A stretch of 64,000 bases of DNA from NCBI RefSeq assembly GCF_012272695.1, contig NZ_CP050902.1, positions 2,914,001-2,978,000 on the forward strand, written 5' to 3'. Below, one piece after another: positions 47,996 through 55,765 of this stretch. The translations under genes were made by a program, and so were the position numbers. The DNA comes from Nocardioides sp. JQ2195 (GTDB lineage Bacteria; Actinomycetota; Actinomycetes; Propionibacteriales; Nocardioidaceae). Position 1 is the first letter of the stretch. Each line of letters opens with the position of its first letter. The notes beneath the pieces are model-generated. The model made no database searches. It worked only from the letters and a program-made list of their open reading frames with translations, and was not told where the DNA came from.

Positions 47996-48561
47996 CCGCC
48001 CAGGGCGTCGACCAGCTGCATGCCGACGCACTCGAGGTGCTGCGCGGCTGGAGCGCGCCCGACCGGGCTCAGGAGCTGCACCGGCAGCGCATGCTGCTCC
48101 ACCTGGAGACCCACCCCGACGGCGTACGACGCCAGTGCTTCCCTGATCACCTGACCGCCGGGACCCTGGTGATCTCCGACGACGGCCGTCAGGTGTTGCT
48201 CAACCTGCATCGCAAGGCCCGTCGTTGGTTCGCCTTCGGTGGTCACTGCGAACCGGGCGACCTGACCCTGGGCGCCGTGGCCCACCGGGAGGCACTCGAG
48301 GAGTCGGGCCTCGCCGAGATGGACTTCGATCCGGTCCCGGTGCAGCTCGACGTGCACGCCGTACCGTTCTGCGACTCCCGCGGCACGGTCAACCACCTCG
48401 ACGTCCGCCACGTCGCCGTCGCTCCTCCGGACGCGGCACACGCCGCGTCACTCGAGTCGCTGGACGTGCGGTGGTGGCCCGTCGACGCGCTTCCCGTCGA
48501 GCTCGAGGACGACATGCGCGACCTGGTCCGTCTGGCCCGGGCCCGGCTCGGCGTCGCCTGA
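47992..48561 (+). CDS. NUDIX hydrolase
   Basis: 189 residues from a GTG at the 4-base overlap with the preceding gene. The Nudix box spans about 86-108: GGHCEPGDLTLGAVAHREAL and EESGL. Its N-terminal half (LVISDDGRQVLLNLHRKARR) forms the usual strands. Substrate not readable from sequence. It forms a two-gene operon with the DUF2342 gene and ends in a region of 13-base repeats. Confidence 0.88.
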   Translation: MTAQGVDQLHADALEVLRGWSAPDRAQELHRQRMLLHLETHPDGVRRQCFPDHLTAGTLVISDDGRQVLLNLHRKARRWFAFGGHCEPGDLTLGAVAHREALEESGLAEMDFDPVPVQLDVHAVPFCDSRGTVNHLDVRHVAVAPPDAAHAASLESLDVRWWPVDALPVELEDDMRDLVRLARARLGVA

Positions 48562-48596
48562 CTGTCAGCTGGGCCGGTCGATCCGAACGTCAACCT

Positions 48597-48661
48597 GGCC
48601 GGTCAGCCTGGCCGGTCAGCCTGAGCGGTCAACCTGACGCGTCAGCCTGACGCGTCAGCCT
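48597..48661. repeat. Five 13-base tandem repeats with 12-base palindromes
   Basis: Units GGCCGGTCAGCCT (48597, 48610), GAGCGGTCAACCT (48623) and GACGCGTCAGCCT (48636, 48649), plus a degenerate unit at each end. Two copies of the palindrome CTGACGCGTCAG occur at 48634 and 48647. The array sits between two convergent genes and runs 7 bases into the end of the leftward one. It may serve as a transcription barrier or be a simple slippage product. Confidence 0.75.
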
Positions 48662-49191
48662 GATGCGTCGTCGAGCTCGCTGGACGGCGGGTCGATGTCG
48701 GCGGCCGCGGAGTAGCCCAGCAGGTAGCCGCGGGCGCGTTCGGACTTCGGGTAGTGGGCCACCCACGCCCAGAACTTCTCGTCGTGCCCGTGCTCGATCA
48801 GGTGAGCCAGCTCATGGACCAACACGTAGTCGACCACCCAGCCGGGCAGCCCCTGGAGCCGTGAGGACACCCGGATCGACCGGTCGCCGGGGCTGCACGA
48901 TCCCCATCGCGAGTTCTGGTTGTCCACCCACCGCACGGAGTCCGGCTCCGCCAGCCCACCGAGGTAGCGCTCGGAGAGCTCGGTCGCCCGTTTGAACAGC
49001 TGCTCGTCGGAGGGCCGCCGCCGCTTCTCCTGCCGCTCGAGGCGAGCCACCATGGTCTCGACCCACTCGGCCTCCTGCGCGCGTGACATCGACGCCGGGA
49101 TCAGCACGACGACCTTGCCGCCGTCCTTGTACGCCGAGACCGTGCGACGACGCCGCTTCGAGCGGCGTACCTCGATCTCGGGCTCGTCCAT
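48655..49191 (-). CDS. YgjP-like metal-dependent hydrolase (M48-type HExxH)
   Basis: 178 residues with the start at MDEPEIEVRRSKRRRRTVSA; an in-frame ATG further upstream (49245) is possible but less well supported. The zinc site is YVLVHELAHLIEHGHDEKFW, with HELAH and a third ligand in the following His. RWGSCSPGDRSIRVSSRLQG is the other conserved block. The family is a predicted metallopeptidase without established substrate. Convergent with the NUDIX gene. Confidence 0.87.
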   Translation of the reverse strand: MDEPEIEVRRSKRRRRTVSAYKDGGKVVVLIPASMSRAQEAEWVETMVARLERQEKRRRPSDEQLFKRATELSERYLGGLAEPDSVRWVDNQNSRWGSCSPGDRSIRVSSRLQGLPGWVVDYVLVHELAHLIEHGHDEKFWAWVAHYPKSERARGYLLGYSAAADIDPPSSELDDASG

Positions 49192-49269
49192 GACCAGCAG
49201 GCTAGTGGGTGGGGCCCAAGGTTCGTCGAATGTGACCCGGGACACCCGAGGAACGGCATGTGGCGGGAG

Positions 49270-50304
49270 CTACCGGTTCGCCCAGGCCAGGAGGCGGTCC
49301 GCAGGCCAGGTGTTGACGATGCTGTCGGGATCGATGCCCGCCGACTCGGCACGCTCGCAGCCGTAGTCGAGCATGTCGAGCTGTCCCGGAGCGTGGGCAT
49401 CACTGTCGATGGAGAAGAGGCAACCGATGTCCCGCGCCAGCTCGAGCAGCTGCGTGGGCGGGTCCCGCCGCTCGGGGCGCGAGTTGATCTCGACCGCCAC
49501 GTCATGTTCGGCGCATGCCTCGAAGACCGCCCTCGCGTCGAACTGTGACTGCGCGCGCATGCCCCGGTTGCCGGTCACCAGGCGGCCGGTGCAGTGGCCG
49601 AGCACGTTGGTGAACGGGTTCTGCACCGCGGCCACCATCCGGCGGGTCATCGGCTCCTTGTCCATCTTGAGCTTCGAGTGGACGCTCGCCACGCGTAGGT
49701 CGAGGCGGCCCAGCATCTCCTCGCTCTGGTCGAGGGACCCGTCGTCGAGGATGTCGACCTCGATGCCCTTGAGGAGGCGGAACGACTGGTCGGACAGGTG
49801 CTCGTTCACCGCGTCGACGACCGACAGCTGACGGGCCAAGCGCTCGGCGCTCAGCCCCCGGGCCACCTTGAGCCGCGGCGAGTGGTCGGTGAGCACCAGG
49901 TAGTCGTGACCGAGCTCGAGCGCGGTGAACGCCATCTCCTCCAGGGGCGAGCCCCCGTCGGACCAGTCCGAGTGGCTGTGCAGGTCACCGCGGAGCAACG
50001 CGCGCAGGTTGCGGCCGCCCTCGGCCAACGGGCCGGCGTACTCCTCCTCCAACGCCGCCAGCCGCTCCGGGACCTCGCCGCGCCAGGCCTGGCTGATCAC
50101 GGTGGCCGAGCTCGCACCGATGCCGGGCAGGCCGGTGAGAGTCTGGTCCGCGACGTGTCGCGCCAGCTCCTCGGCACTGAGCGGCAGGATCGTGGCCGCC
50201 GCGCTGCGGAACGCCTTGATCTTGTAGGTGTCCTCCCGAGCACGCTCGAGAAGGAAGGCAATGCGACGCAGGGCAGGCACCGGGCCGACCGGATCGAGGC
50301 TCAT
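49270..50304 (-). CDS. PHP-domain protein, DNA polymerase X-like
   Basis: 344 residues with the start at MSLDPVGPVPALRRIAFLLE. Residues 1 to about 110 resemble the helix-hairpin-helix part of family X polymerases (YKIKAFRSAAATILPLSAEE, LTGLPGIGASSATVISQAW). From about 112 there is a PHP metal-dependent phosphoesterase: DLHSHSDWSDGG, LTDHSPR, GIEVDILDDGSLD, INSRPERRD and DSDAHAPGQLD. A polymerase nucleotidyl-transferase domain is absent, so this looks like a phosphatase/3'-processing relative. A longer in-frame N-terminus is rejected for lack of family match. Confidence 0.87.
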   Translation of the reverse strand: MSLDPVGPVPALRRIAFLLERAREDTYKIKAFRSAAATILPLSAEELARHVADQTLTGLPGIGASSATVISQAWRGEVPERLAALEEEYAGPLAEGGRNLRALLRGDLHSHSDWSDGGSPLEEMAFTALELGHDYLVLTDHSPRLKVARGLSAERLARQLSVVDAVNEHLSDQSFRLLKGIEVDILDDGSLDQSEEMLGRLDLRVASVHSKLKMDKEPMTRRMVAAVQNPFTNVLGHCTGRLVTGNRGMRAQSQFDARAVFEACAEHDVAVEINSRPERRDPPTQLLELARDIGCLFSIDSDAHAPGQLDMLDYGCERAESAGIDPDSIVNTWPADRLLAWANR

Positions 50305-50527
50305 CTGCTCCCAACTCCTGAAAATTCTTCTTCTCCACAGCCCGGCCTCGACAAAGACCCTGCTCAAGCGGCACTTCTCGGGACGGACCTCCGACCTCAC
50401 CCACAACCGTCCGACCACTGTTCCACAGCGGCAGCAGCCAACTCCACAAGTTGTCCACAGGTTTGTCCACAGGCTGTGTGGTTCTTCCATTGACCGCGCG
50501 CCCGCAGCGCCCTAACGTCTGCTGCAG
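50305..50527. promoter_or_regulatory. Intergenic region with the promoter of the structured-RNA candidate
   Basis: No gene seen. At its right end, on the plus strand, TTGACC (50492-50497) is followed by a 17-base spacer and TAACGT (50515-50520), a near-consensus housekeeping promoter that would start transcription near 50527. The rest has AT-rich words and TTGTCCACAGG-like words typical of regions upstream of actinobacterial genes. Confidence 0.55.
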
Positions 50528-50612
50528 ATGAGGCCCCAGGTCATCCCGCTTCGGCGGGCATCTCCACACTCGCAAGGGGAAGGCAAGTGTGGTGGTGCGA
50601 TCCGGGGCCTCT
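50528..50612 (+). ncRNA. Candidate structured small RNA, three-way junction
   Basis: GAGGCCCC (50530-50537) pairs with GGGGCCTC (50604-50611). Inside are CCCGC-TTCG-GCGGG (50545-50558) and CCACACT/AGTGTGG (50564-50570 with 50586-50592). It follows directly after a strong promoter (TTGACC-N17-TAACGT) with transcription start expected at about its first base. It does not match the SRP RNA, tmRNA, RNase P or 6C patterns that I know. An alternative is a leaderless 34-codon ORF starting at the same ATG (50528-50632). Confidence 0.5.
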
Positions 50613-50761
50613 TCTCCGTGCGCCTGTGACGGTGGCCCGACTGCCCGTGGGCGGTCCGGATCTTCGAGGGTGAGCAGGGCGAGGCCGGGCCGGGGGCGTG
50701 CGACACCCAGGAACTCGAGTTCTTCACTGATGACCACGTCGGCACCCCAACGGGGCGCCTC

Positions 50762-50795
50762 CCACGCCTGAATGCGGGCGTGGCGTAGGGTTTTT
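50762..50795 (+). terminator. Hairpin with T-run before the DUF5679 gene
   Basis: CCACGCC (50762-50768) pairs with GGCGTGG (50777-50783), followed after 7 bases by TTTTT (50791-50795). Probably the end of the transcript that begins at about 50527. The rest of 50613-50887 holds no gene that I can support. Confidence 0.5.
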
Positions 50796-50887
50796 GGTGG
50801 TCAACACCCAAGCGTGAGACCCCGGCGGGCTTCCCCACGAATCCCCGTCGCGACGACCGGAGAATCAAAATAGGCAAGGAGGCCGTC

Positions 50888-51046
50888 ATGGCGGAGACCT
50901 GGAGTGGCGAGTTCTACTGCGTGAAGTGCAAGGCCAAGCGTGAAGCCTCGGGTGAGGTCAAGGTGAACGACAAGGGCACCCGGATGGCCAAGGCTGTCTG
51001 CCCCGAGTGCGGCACCAACCTCAACCGGATCCTCGGCAAGGCATAA
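50888..51046 (+). CDS. DUF5679-like small zinc-ribbon protein
   Basis: 52 residues starting MAETWSGEFYCVKCKAKREA, with AAGGAGG before the ATG. Two CxxC pairs (CVKCK and CPECG) form a zinc ribbon; the middle is GEVKVNDKGTRMAKAV and the end TNLNRILGKA. This short conserved actinobacterial family lies in a typical place upstream of the whiB7 region. Function unknown, ribosome or nucleic acid binding is possible. Confidence 0.88.
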   Translation: MAETWSGEFYCVKCKAKREASGEVKVNDKGTRMAKAVCPECGTNLNRILGKA

Positions 51047-51176
51047 CTCGCCCCACGAGCAATCCTCGACGGCGTCACCCCTCCCGGGGTGGCGCCGTCG
51101 CCGCTCTCCGAAGCACCCCGCGGGGCCCCTGTGGATGACGGGCACGCCGGCCCGGTGATTGTGTCAGGGTGCCGCC

Positions 51177-52097
51177 ATGTCCTCGACACACCGGCACCCC
51201 GGCTTCCCGGCCCGTCCCCTGCTGCGGCCCGGGGTCCGGATCTGTCGCCGCGAGGACGGTCACCTGCAGGTCGGCCTGGCCTCCCACCTGGCCGTGGTCG
51301 CGCCTGACGTCGACGAGGTCCGGCAGCTCCTCGCGGGGCTGCGCAACGGAGTGCCCCCGGGGCCCGTCTCCAGCTTGTCCCCCGGTGCCCTGCGCCTGTG
51401 CTCCGACCTGTTGGACCGTGGCCTGGTGATGGATGCCGACGACTTCTTCACCTCGGTCGGCGCACGACGGGGCCAGGAGTCACGAGAGTCGCTGTCCGCC
51501 TTCTTCGCGGACAACGGATCCCTCACCCGGGGCCTGCTCGAACGACGCCGGCAGACCGCCGTCCGCGTCGAGCACCGCGGGCTCCCGCGGGCCGGTCGCA
51601 GGCTCAGCGCCCTCCTCGAGACCGGTGGCACGGGCTCGTCCGTCGACGCTCAGCCCGACCTCGCCGTGCTGGTCACCCGGGGCGAGACCGACCGCGACCG
51701 GCTCGACGACTGGGTGCGTGCCGACCTCCCTCACCTCCTGGTCAGCTCGAGCGAGGGAGTGGTGCGTGTCGGACCGTTCGTGGTGCCCGGCCACACCGCT
51801 TGCTTGCGTTGCGTCGATGCGCACCACGCCGACACGGACCCGCGCCGGCCCCTGATCCTCACGCAGTACGCCGATCCTGCCGCGCCGCGCGACGGGCTCC
51901 CCGATCCGATCCATCACGACCTCCTCGACATGGCCCTGCTGTGGGCCTCGCGTGACCTGCTCAACTGGATCGACGGCAAGCAGCCCACCACGTGGAGTGC
52001 CACCATCACGCTCGACCCCACGCTCGACCTGCGCCGGGCGCACTGGGCCCAGCACCCGGCGTGCGGCTGCGGCTGGGGTCGCCGTCACGCCGTGTGA
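51177..52097 (+). CDS. Cyclodehydratase-like (ThiF/TOMM leader-peptide-binding-like) protein
   Basis: 306 residues starting MSSTHRHPGFPARPLLRPGV. The N-terminal third is winged-helix-like (LRLCSDLLDRGLVMDADDFF). The C-terminal part contains VVPGHTACLRCVDAHHADTD and PTTWSATITLDPTLDLRRAH, ending ACGCGWGRRHAV with a zinc-type Cys cluster. This is the fold of the E1-like/Ocin-ThiF cyclodehydratase partner in azoline-forming systems. There is no YcaO gene or precursor peptide nearby, so it may have another role. It is common next to whiB7 in related genomes, as far as I recall. Confidence 0.72.
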   Translation: MSSTHRHPGFPARPLLRPGVRICRREDGHLQVGLASHLAVVAPDVDEVRQLLAGLRNGVPPGPVSSLSPGALRLCSDLLDRGLVMDADDFFTSVGARRGQESRESLSAFFADNGSLTRGLLERRRQTAVRVEHRGLPRAGRRLSALLETGGTGSSVDAQPDLAVLVTRGETDRDRLDDWVRADLPHLLVSSSEGVVRVGPFVVPGHTACLRCVDAHHADTDPRRPLILTQYADPAAPRDGLPDPIHHDLLDMALLWASRDLLNWIDGKQPTTWSATITLDPTLDLRRAHWAQHPACGCGWGRRHAV

Positions 52098-52101
52098 ACG
52101 C

Positions 52102-52266
52102 CTACCACCACTCGCTGTCGAGCTTGCTCTCCATCGCGCGCAGGTGCTCCCGTGAGCAGGTGTCACAGAAGACCTGGCTCCGGCCGTTCTCGACGGCCGT
52201 GCTCCAGGTCAACGGGATCTCGTCGGAGTCGGCTTGGCGTCCACAGAAGTCACAGGTTGCTGGCAC
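52102..52266 (-). CDS. Small zinc-finger protein
   Basis: 54 residues from a GTG giving VPATCDFCGRQADSDEIPLT. Two CxxC pairs (CDFCG and CDTCSREHL) indicate a zinc ribbon of the type seen in many actinobacterial small proteins. Length and pattern fit conserved hypothetical genes beside whiB7. A longer in-frame start (52332) lacks support. Confidence 0.7.
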   Translation of the reverse strand: MPATCDFCGRQADSDEIPLTWSTAVENGRSQVFCDTCSREHLRAMESKLDSEWW

Positions 52267-52356
52267 TCCTTCACCGTACGCCGAGAGGTCACGACAAAGC
52301 CGAGCCGGCACGAGGTGAGCGTGGTGCGTCAACTCGTGCCGACTCGGCTGTGTTGA

Positions 52357-52560
52357 TCAGAGGCGCGCGAACGCCAGGCGTGCCTGCTGGGCGGCACGTT
52401 CGGCCTTGCGGCTCATCCGGCGTGCGAGGGCCAGCTGGTGACCCTGCCGCATGCTCTGCGCCTCTCCCAGGCGCGCGGACATTTGTGCGCGTGCCATTTC
52501 TTCGTGCATGAGACTCATCGTGTTGCTCCAGTTCGTGTTCGTGTTCATGGTGGTGTTCAT
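52357..52560 (-). CDS. Small basic helical protein downstream of whiB7
   Basis: 67 residues starting MNTTMNTNTNWSNTMSLMHE. The rest is one long basic helix (ARLGEAQSMRQGHQLALARR, then MSRKAERAAQQARLAFARL). No family recognised. It is in line with and 49 bases after whiB7 and so may belong to the same transcript. The start could also be the later ATG giving MSLMHEE. Confidence 0.6.
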   Translation of the reverse strand: MNTTMNTNTNWSNTMSLMHEEMARAQMSARLGEAQSMRQGHQLALARRMSRKAERAAQQARLAFARL

Positions 52561-52609
52561 CGCTTTCTGTGCCGGTCGCCTTCCGCTGACCGGGTGGGTG
52601 GTGGTCAGA

Positions 52610-52921
52610 TCAGGCTGCGGCGTTCTTGCGCGGGCGGCCCCTGGGCCGCTTGCGGGGAATGACGATCCCTTGCAGGAACAGCTCCCCTCCCCAGACGCCC
52701 CAGGGCTCACGCCGCTCGAGCGCGCCAGCGAGGCACATTGCCTGGACCGGGCAGTCCGTGCACAGGGCCTTGGCGTACTCGACGTCGCTGGGTGACTCGG
52801 CGAAGAACAGCTCGGGGTTGTTGGCCCGGCAGGGCAACAGCTCGTCATCGACGGAGTCAGCCGCCGCGTGGAGCTCTCCCAGGCTGATCTCGACCGGCTC
52901 CCGAAGTTCGCTGATGGTCAT
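52610..52921 (-). CDS. whiB7: WhiB7-type iron-sulfur transcription factor
   Basis: 103 residues. Four iron-sulfur Cys at 31, 54, 57 and 63 (LPCRANN, LCTDCPVQAMC), the G(V/I)WGG turn at 75-79 and a C-terminal AT-hook (RGRPRK, 94-99) that marks the WhiB7 subgroup. WhiB7 binds SigA and AT-rich promoters to switch on intrinsic antibiotic resistance, including its own gene. The position beside uvrD2 is the conserved one. The long leader holds an upstream ORF and a terminator, both listed separately, and has an AT-rich promoter. Confidence 0.95.
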   Translation of the reverse strand: MTISELREPVEISLGELHAAADSVDDELLPCRANNPELFFAESPSDVEYAKALCTDCPVQAMCLAGALERREPWGVWGGELFLQGIVIPRKRPRGRPRKNAAA

Positions 52922-52980
52922 GTGTGTCACCTCCTCTGAGACCTGATCGATTGCTGATGGGTGTTGATCGGGTCCTGGCC

Positions 52981-53023
52981 AAACAAAAAGGCCGCGGATC
53001 CCGGTCTTCGGGTTCCGCGGCCT
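52981..53023 (-). terminator. Attenuator upstream of whiB7
   Basis: On the minus strand, AGGCCGCGGAACCCG (53023-53009) pairs with CGGGATCCGCGGCCT (53003-52989) with one mismatch and a five-base loop, followed by TTTTGTTT. It lies after the upstream ORF stop (53047) and before the whiB7 ATG (52921), as expected for antibiotic-controlled attenuation. Confidence 0.9.
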
Positions 53024-53046
53024 GGAGGCTGCCGAGCTGAGTTTCC

Positions 53047-53223
53047 TCAGTTCGGTGGTGGACTCCAGACAGTGGTCCCCTGGGCGGCTCCCTCGATGAG
53101 AGCGGCAGCGTGCTGGCGAGCCGGAGCATCGACTCGGGCACACGTGGACACGCCAAAGGCGTAGGTGGGCATGACGATGCGCGACTGGTTCACAGCCGTG
53201 GTGTCGGTGTAGATGTTCTTCAT
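53047..53223 (-). CDS. whiB7 upstream ORF (leader peptide)
   Basis: 58 residues starting MKNIYTDTTAVNQSRIVMPT with a strong GGAGGTGGG ribosome site; ends TTVWSPPPN. The stop is 24 bases before the attenuator stem. In mycobacteria and Streptomyces the whiB7 leader uses translation of an upstream ORF to sense ribosome-targeting drugs and decide on termination. The final Trp-Ser-Pro-Pro-Pro-Asn run before the stop could be a stalling point. Probably a regulatory peptide. Confidence 0.75.
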   Translation of the reverse strand: MKNIYTDTTAVNQSRIVMPTYAFGVSTCARVDAPARQHAAALIEGAAQGTTVWSPPPN

Positions 53224-53301
53224 GGTGCCCACCTCCTTCGGTGTCATTGAGCGCCGACCTTGCCAAGGTCGTGGTGCGCAAACTTCTTGGACGAGAAGAA
53301 A

Positions 53302-53330
53302 ACTATCGCGCCACGCCTGTAATGGGCAAA
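53302..53330 (-). promoter_or_regulatory. WhiB7-type promoter of the whiB7 leader
   Basis: Minus strand TTTGCC (53330-53325), 17-base spacer, GATAGT (53307-53302). Directly upstream is a strongly AT-rich block (plus strand 53331-53367), the known landmark of WhiB7-SigA promoters. The predicted leader is about 375 bases. Confidence 0.65.
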
Positions 53331-53384
53331 CGATTTATTGGGTATTTCTTGATTTTCTTTTCTTCTGCCGCTCGTGGCGCGTGC

Positions 53385-55418
53385 TCAGTTGATCAGGGCG
53401 AGGAGCTCATCGCCGTAGCGCTCGACCTTGGCCGCGCCGATCCCGGAGATGCGCAACAGCTGCGCGTCGTCGGCCGGCTTCATCTCGGCCACCGCCTCCA
53501 GGGTCTTGTCGGTGAAGACGACGTACGCCGGCACGCCGTCCTCGCCGGCCCGCTCGCGGCGCCACTCCTTCAGCCGGGCGAAGAGGTCCTCGTCGTAGGT
53601 GGCGGGACAGTCGATGCAGCGCCCCACCTTGCGCTCGCCCGCCGTGGACAGCGGGCGGCCGCACGTGCCACACATGGCCGCCCTGGCCGCCTTCTTGGTG
53701 CGAGCAGGCCTGGGCTCGTGCACGTCGGGGCGCAGCGCGGCGAGGAACCTGGAGGCACTCCGGGTCTTGCGGCCCCCCGGCTTGCGGGCCAGGCTCCACG
53801 AGATCCGCAGGTGCACCCGAGCCCGGGTGATGCCCACGTAGAGCAGCCGCCGCTCCTCCTCGACCTCCGCAGGCGTCTGCGCGAAGCTGATCGGCAGGGA
53901 GCCCTCCTGGGCGCCGCACACGAACACCGCATCCCACTCGAGGCCCTTGGCCGTGTGGAGGGTGGCCAGGGTGACGCCCTCGGCCACCGGGGCGTGCTGC
54001 TCCTGGGCGCGACGGTCGAGGTCGTCGACGAATCCGCCCAGCGAGGAGCCGTCGGAGGCGGCGTACGTCTCGGCCTGGGAGACCAGGGCGTGCAACGACT
54101 CCCAACGGTCGCGCGCGGTGCCGCGCCCCGACGGGGGCTCGGAGGTCCAGCCCATGCCCGCAAGCGTGTCGCGGACGTCGTCCACCAGGTCGTCGCCGCC
54201 CGCGCCCGACCGCGCGGTGCCGCGCAGCAGGGTGATCGCCTGGCGCACCTCGGGGCGGTCGAAGAACCGGGCCGCACCGCGCACCACGTAGGGAATGTTG
54301 CGGGCGGCCAGCGCGTCCTCGAACGCCTCCGACTGGGCGTTGATGCGGAACAGCACGGCCATCGATCCGGGTGAGACACCCTCGTCCTGCAGGCGCAGGA
54401 CCTCCGCCGCGACCGACTCTGCCTCGTCGACCTCGTCGGTGTGCTCGACGTAGGTGATCGCCGGCCCGGACGCCCGTTGGGCCGTCAGCTGGACGCCGCG
54501 GGAGCTGGTGCCGGACAGCAACGCGTTGGCCGCACCGATGACCTCGGGGGTGGAGCGATAGTTGCGCACCAGCTCGATCGAGGTGGTGCCGGAGTGCTTC
54601 GCGGAGAACTCACGGAGGTAGGAGGCGTTGGCGCCGGCGAAGCTGTAGATCGTCTGGGCGGGGTCGCCGACCACACAGATCTCGTCGCGACCACCCAGCC
54701 ACAGGTCGAGCAGGGCCGACTGCAACGGCGAGACGTCCTGGAACTCGTCGACGACGAAGAACTTGTACTGGCGGCGCACCTGCGCCGCCACCCGCTCGTC
54801 CTCGGCGAGGAGGGCGGCGGTGAGCAGGAGGACGTCCTCCATGTCCATCCGGCCCTGACCGCGCTTGACGTCCTCGTAGGTGCCGAAGACTCGGGCGACC
54901 GTCTCCGCGTCGACGTTGTTGACCTCGCGCCCGCGCGCCGGGGCGAGCCGGGGGTACTCCTCCGGTCGCACGTTGCTGACCTTGGCCCACTCGACCTCCG
55001 AGGCGAGGTCACGCAAGGTTCCCTGGTCGACGGCGAGGCGTTGGCGGCGGGCCGCCAGCGCCATCAGTGCGAGCTTCGACTCGGTCAGTGTGGGTAGCTC
55101 GCTGCCGTGGACCGAGGGCCAGAAGTACCGCAGCTGGCGCAGCGCGGCGGCGTGGAAGGTGCGAGCCTGGACGCCCGGGGCACCGAGCTCTCGCAGCCGG
55201 GTGCGCATCTCCCCCGCAGCCCGGGTGGTGAACGTGACCGCCAGCACCTCGCCGGGCTGGTAGACACCGCTGGCGACGCCGTGCGCGATGCGGTGCGTGA
55301 TCGCCCTGGTCTTGCCGGTCCCCGCCCCGGCGAGCACCCGCACCGGACCACGCAGGGCCTCGGCCACCTGCCGCTGCTCGGGGTCGAGAGCGGCCAACAG
55401 GTCAGCGGGGGTCGGCAT
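53385..55418 (-). CDS. uvrD2: ATP-dependent DNA helicase UvrD2-type
   Basis: 677 residues starting MPTPADLLAALDPEQRQVAE. Walker A LAGAGTGKTRAITHRI, motif II FFVVDEFQDVSPLQSALL, motif III VVGDPAQTIYSFAGA, motif V/VI GVTLATLHTAKGLEWDAVFV and LLYVGITRARVHLRIS. After the helicase there is a four-Cys zinc knot (MCGTCGRP, GRCIDCP) and a C-terminal HRDC domain (AVAEMKPADDAQLLRISGIG). This exact domain set is mycobacterial UvrD2, an essential 3'-5' helicase. Convergent positions beside whiB7 and mycoredoxin match the known synteny. Confidence 0.94.
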   Translation of the reverse strand: MPTPADLLAALDPEQRQVAEALRGPVRVLAGAGTGKTRAITHRIAHGVASGVYQPGEVLAVTFTTRAAGEMRTRLRELGAPGVQARTFHAAALRQLRYFWPSVHGSELPTLTESKLALMALAARRQRLAVDQGTLRDLASEVEWAKVSNVRPEEYPRLAPARGREVNNVDAETVARVFGTYEDVKRGQGRMDMEDVLLLTAALLAEDERVAAQVRRQYKFFVVDEFQDVSPLQSALLDLWLGGRDEICVVGDPAQTIYSFAGANASYLREFSAKHSGTTSIELVRNYRSTPEVIGAANALLSGTSSRGVQLTAQRASGPAITYVEHTDEVDEAESVAAEVLRLQDEGVSPGSMAVLFRINAQSEAFEDALAARNIPYVVRGAARFFDRPEVRQAITLLRGTARSGAGGDDLVDDVRDTLAGMGWTSEPPSGRGTARDRWESLHALVSQAETYAASDGSSLGGFVDDLDRRAQEQHAPVAEGVTLATLHTAKGLEWDAVFVCGAQEGSLPISFAQTPAEVEEERRLLYVGITRARVHLRISWSLARKPGGRKTRSASRFLAALRPDVHEPRPARTKKAARAAMCGTCGRPLSTAGERKVGRCIDCPATYDEDLFARLKEWRRERAGEDGVPAYVVFTDKTLEAVAEMKPADDAQLLRISGIGAAKVERYGDELLALIN

Positions 55419-55493
55419 CGGGAAGATCTCCTGTGGAATCGTTGTTCACCTCAAGCCCAGCAAACCCTAGACGCCCAAGGGGACAGTCCTGCC

Positions 55494-55742
55494 ATGACCG
55501 ACACCTTCACGATGTACACCACGCCCTGGTGCGGCTACTGCCACCGGCTCAAGAGCCAGCTCGACCGTGAGGGCATCGCCTTCGACATCGTCGACATCGA
55601 GCAGCAGCCGGAGGCGGCCAAGCTGGTCGAGGAGGCCAACGGCGGCAACCAGACCGTGCCCACGCTGGTCTACTCGGACGGCTCGGCCCAGACCAACCCG
55701 TCGATCGCCCAGGTGAAGGCCAAGCTCGCCGAGCTCGCCTGA
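55494..55742 (+). CDS. mrx1: Mycoredoxin (glutaredoxin-like, mycothiol-dependent)
   Basis: 82 residues starting MTDTFTMYTTPWCGYCHRLK. The CGYC active site is at 13-16 and the cis-Pro loop is QTVPTLVYSDG. These match mycoredoxin-1, which reduces mycothiol mixed disulfides in actinobacteria. Divergent from uvrD2, as in mycobacteria (Rv3198A). Length normal. It is convergent with nudC. Confidence 0.92.
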   Translation: MTDTFTMYTTPWCGYCHRLKSQLDREGIAFDIVDIEQQPEAAKLVEEANGGNQTVPTLVYSDGSAQTNPSIAQVKAKLAELA

Positions 55743-55765
55743 CCGACTGGCACGTGGCTGGTGGG

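Noticed and set aside
50528..50612. Signal recognition particle RNA or 6C RNA
   Set aside because: The conserved SRP domain IV loop and the paired C-runs of 6C RNA are missing.
50512..50889. 125-codon leftward frame
   Set aside because: It is antisense to the structured-RNA region and promoter, ends in no family, and has poor codon pattern.
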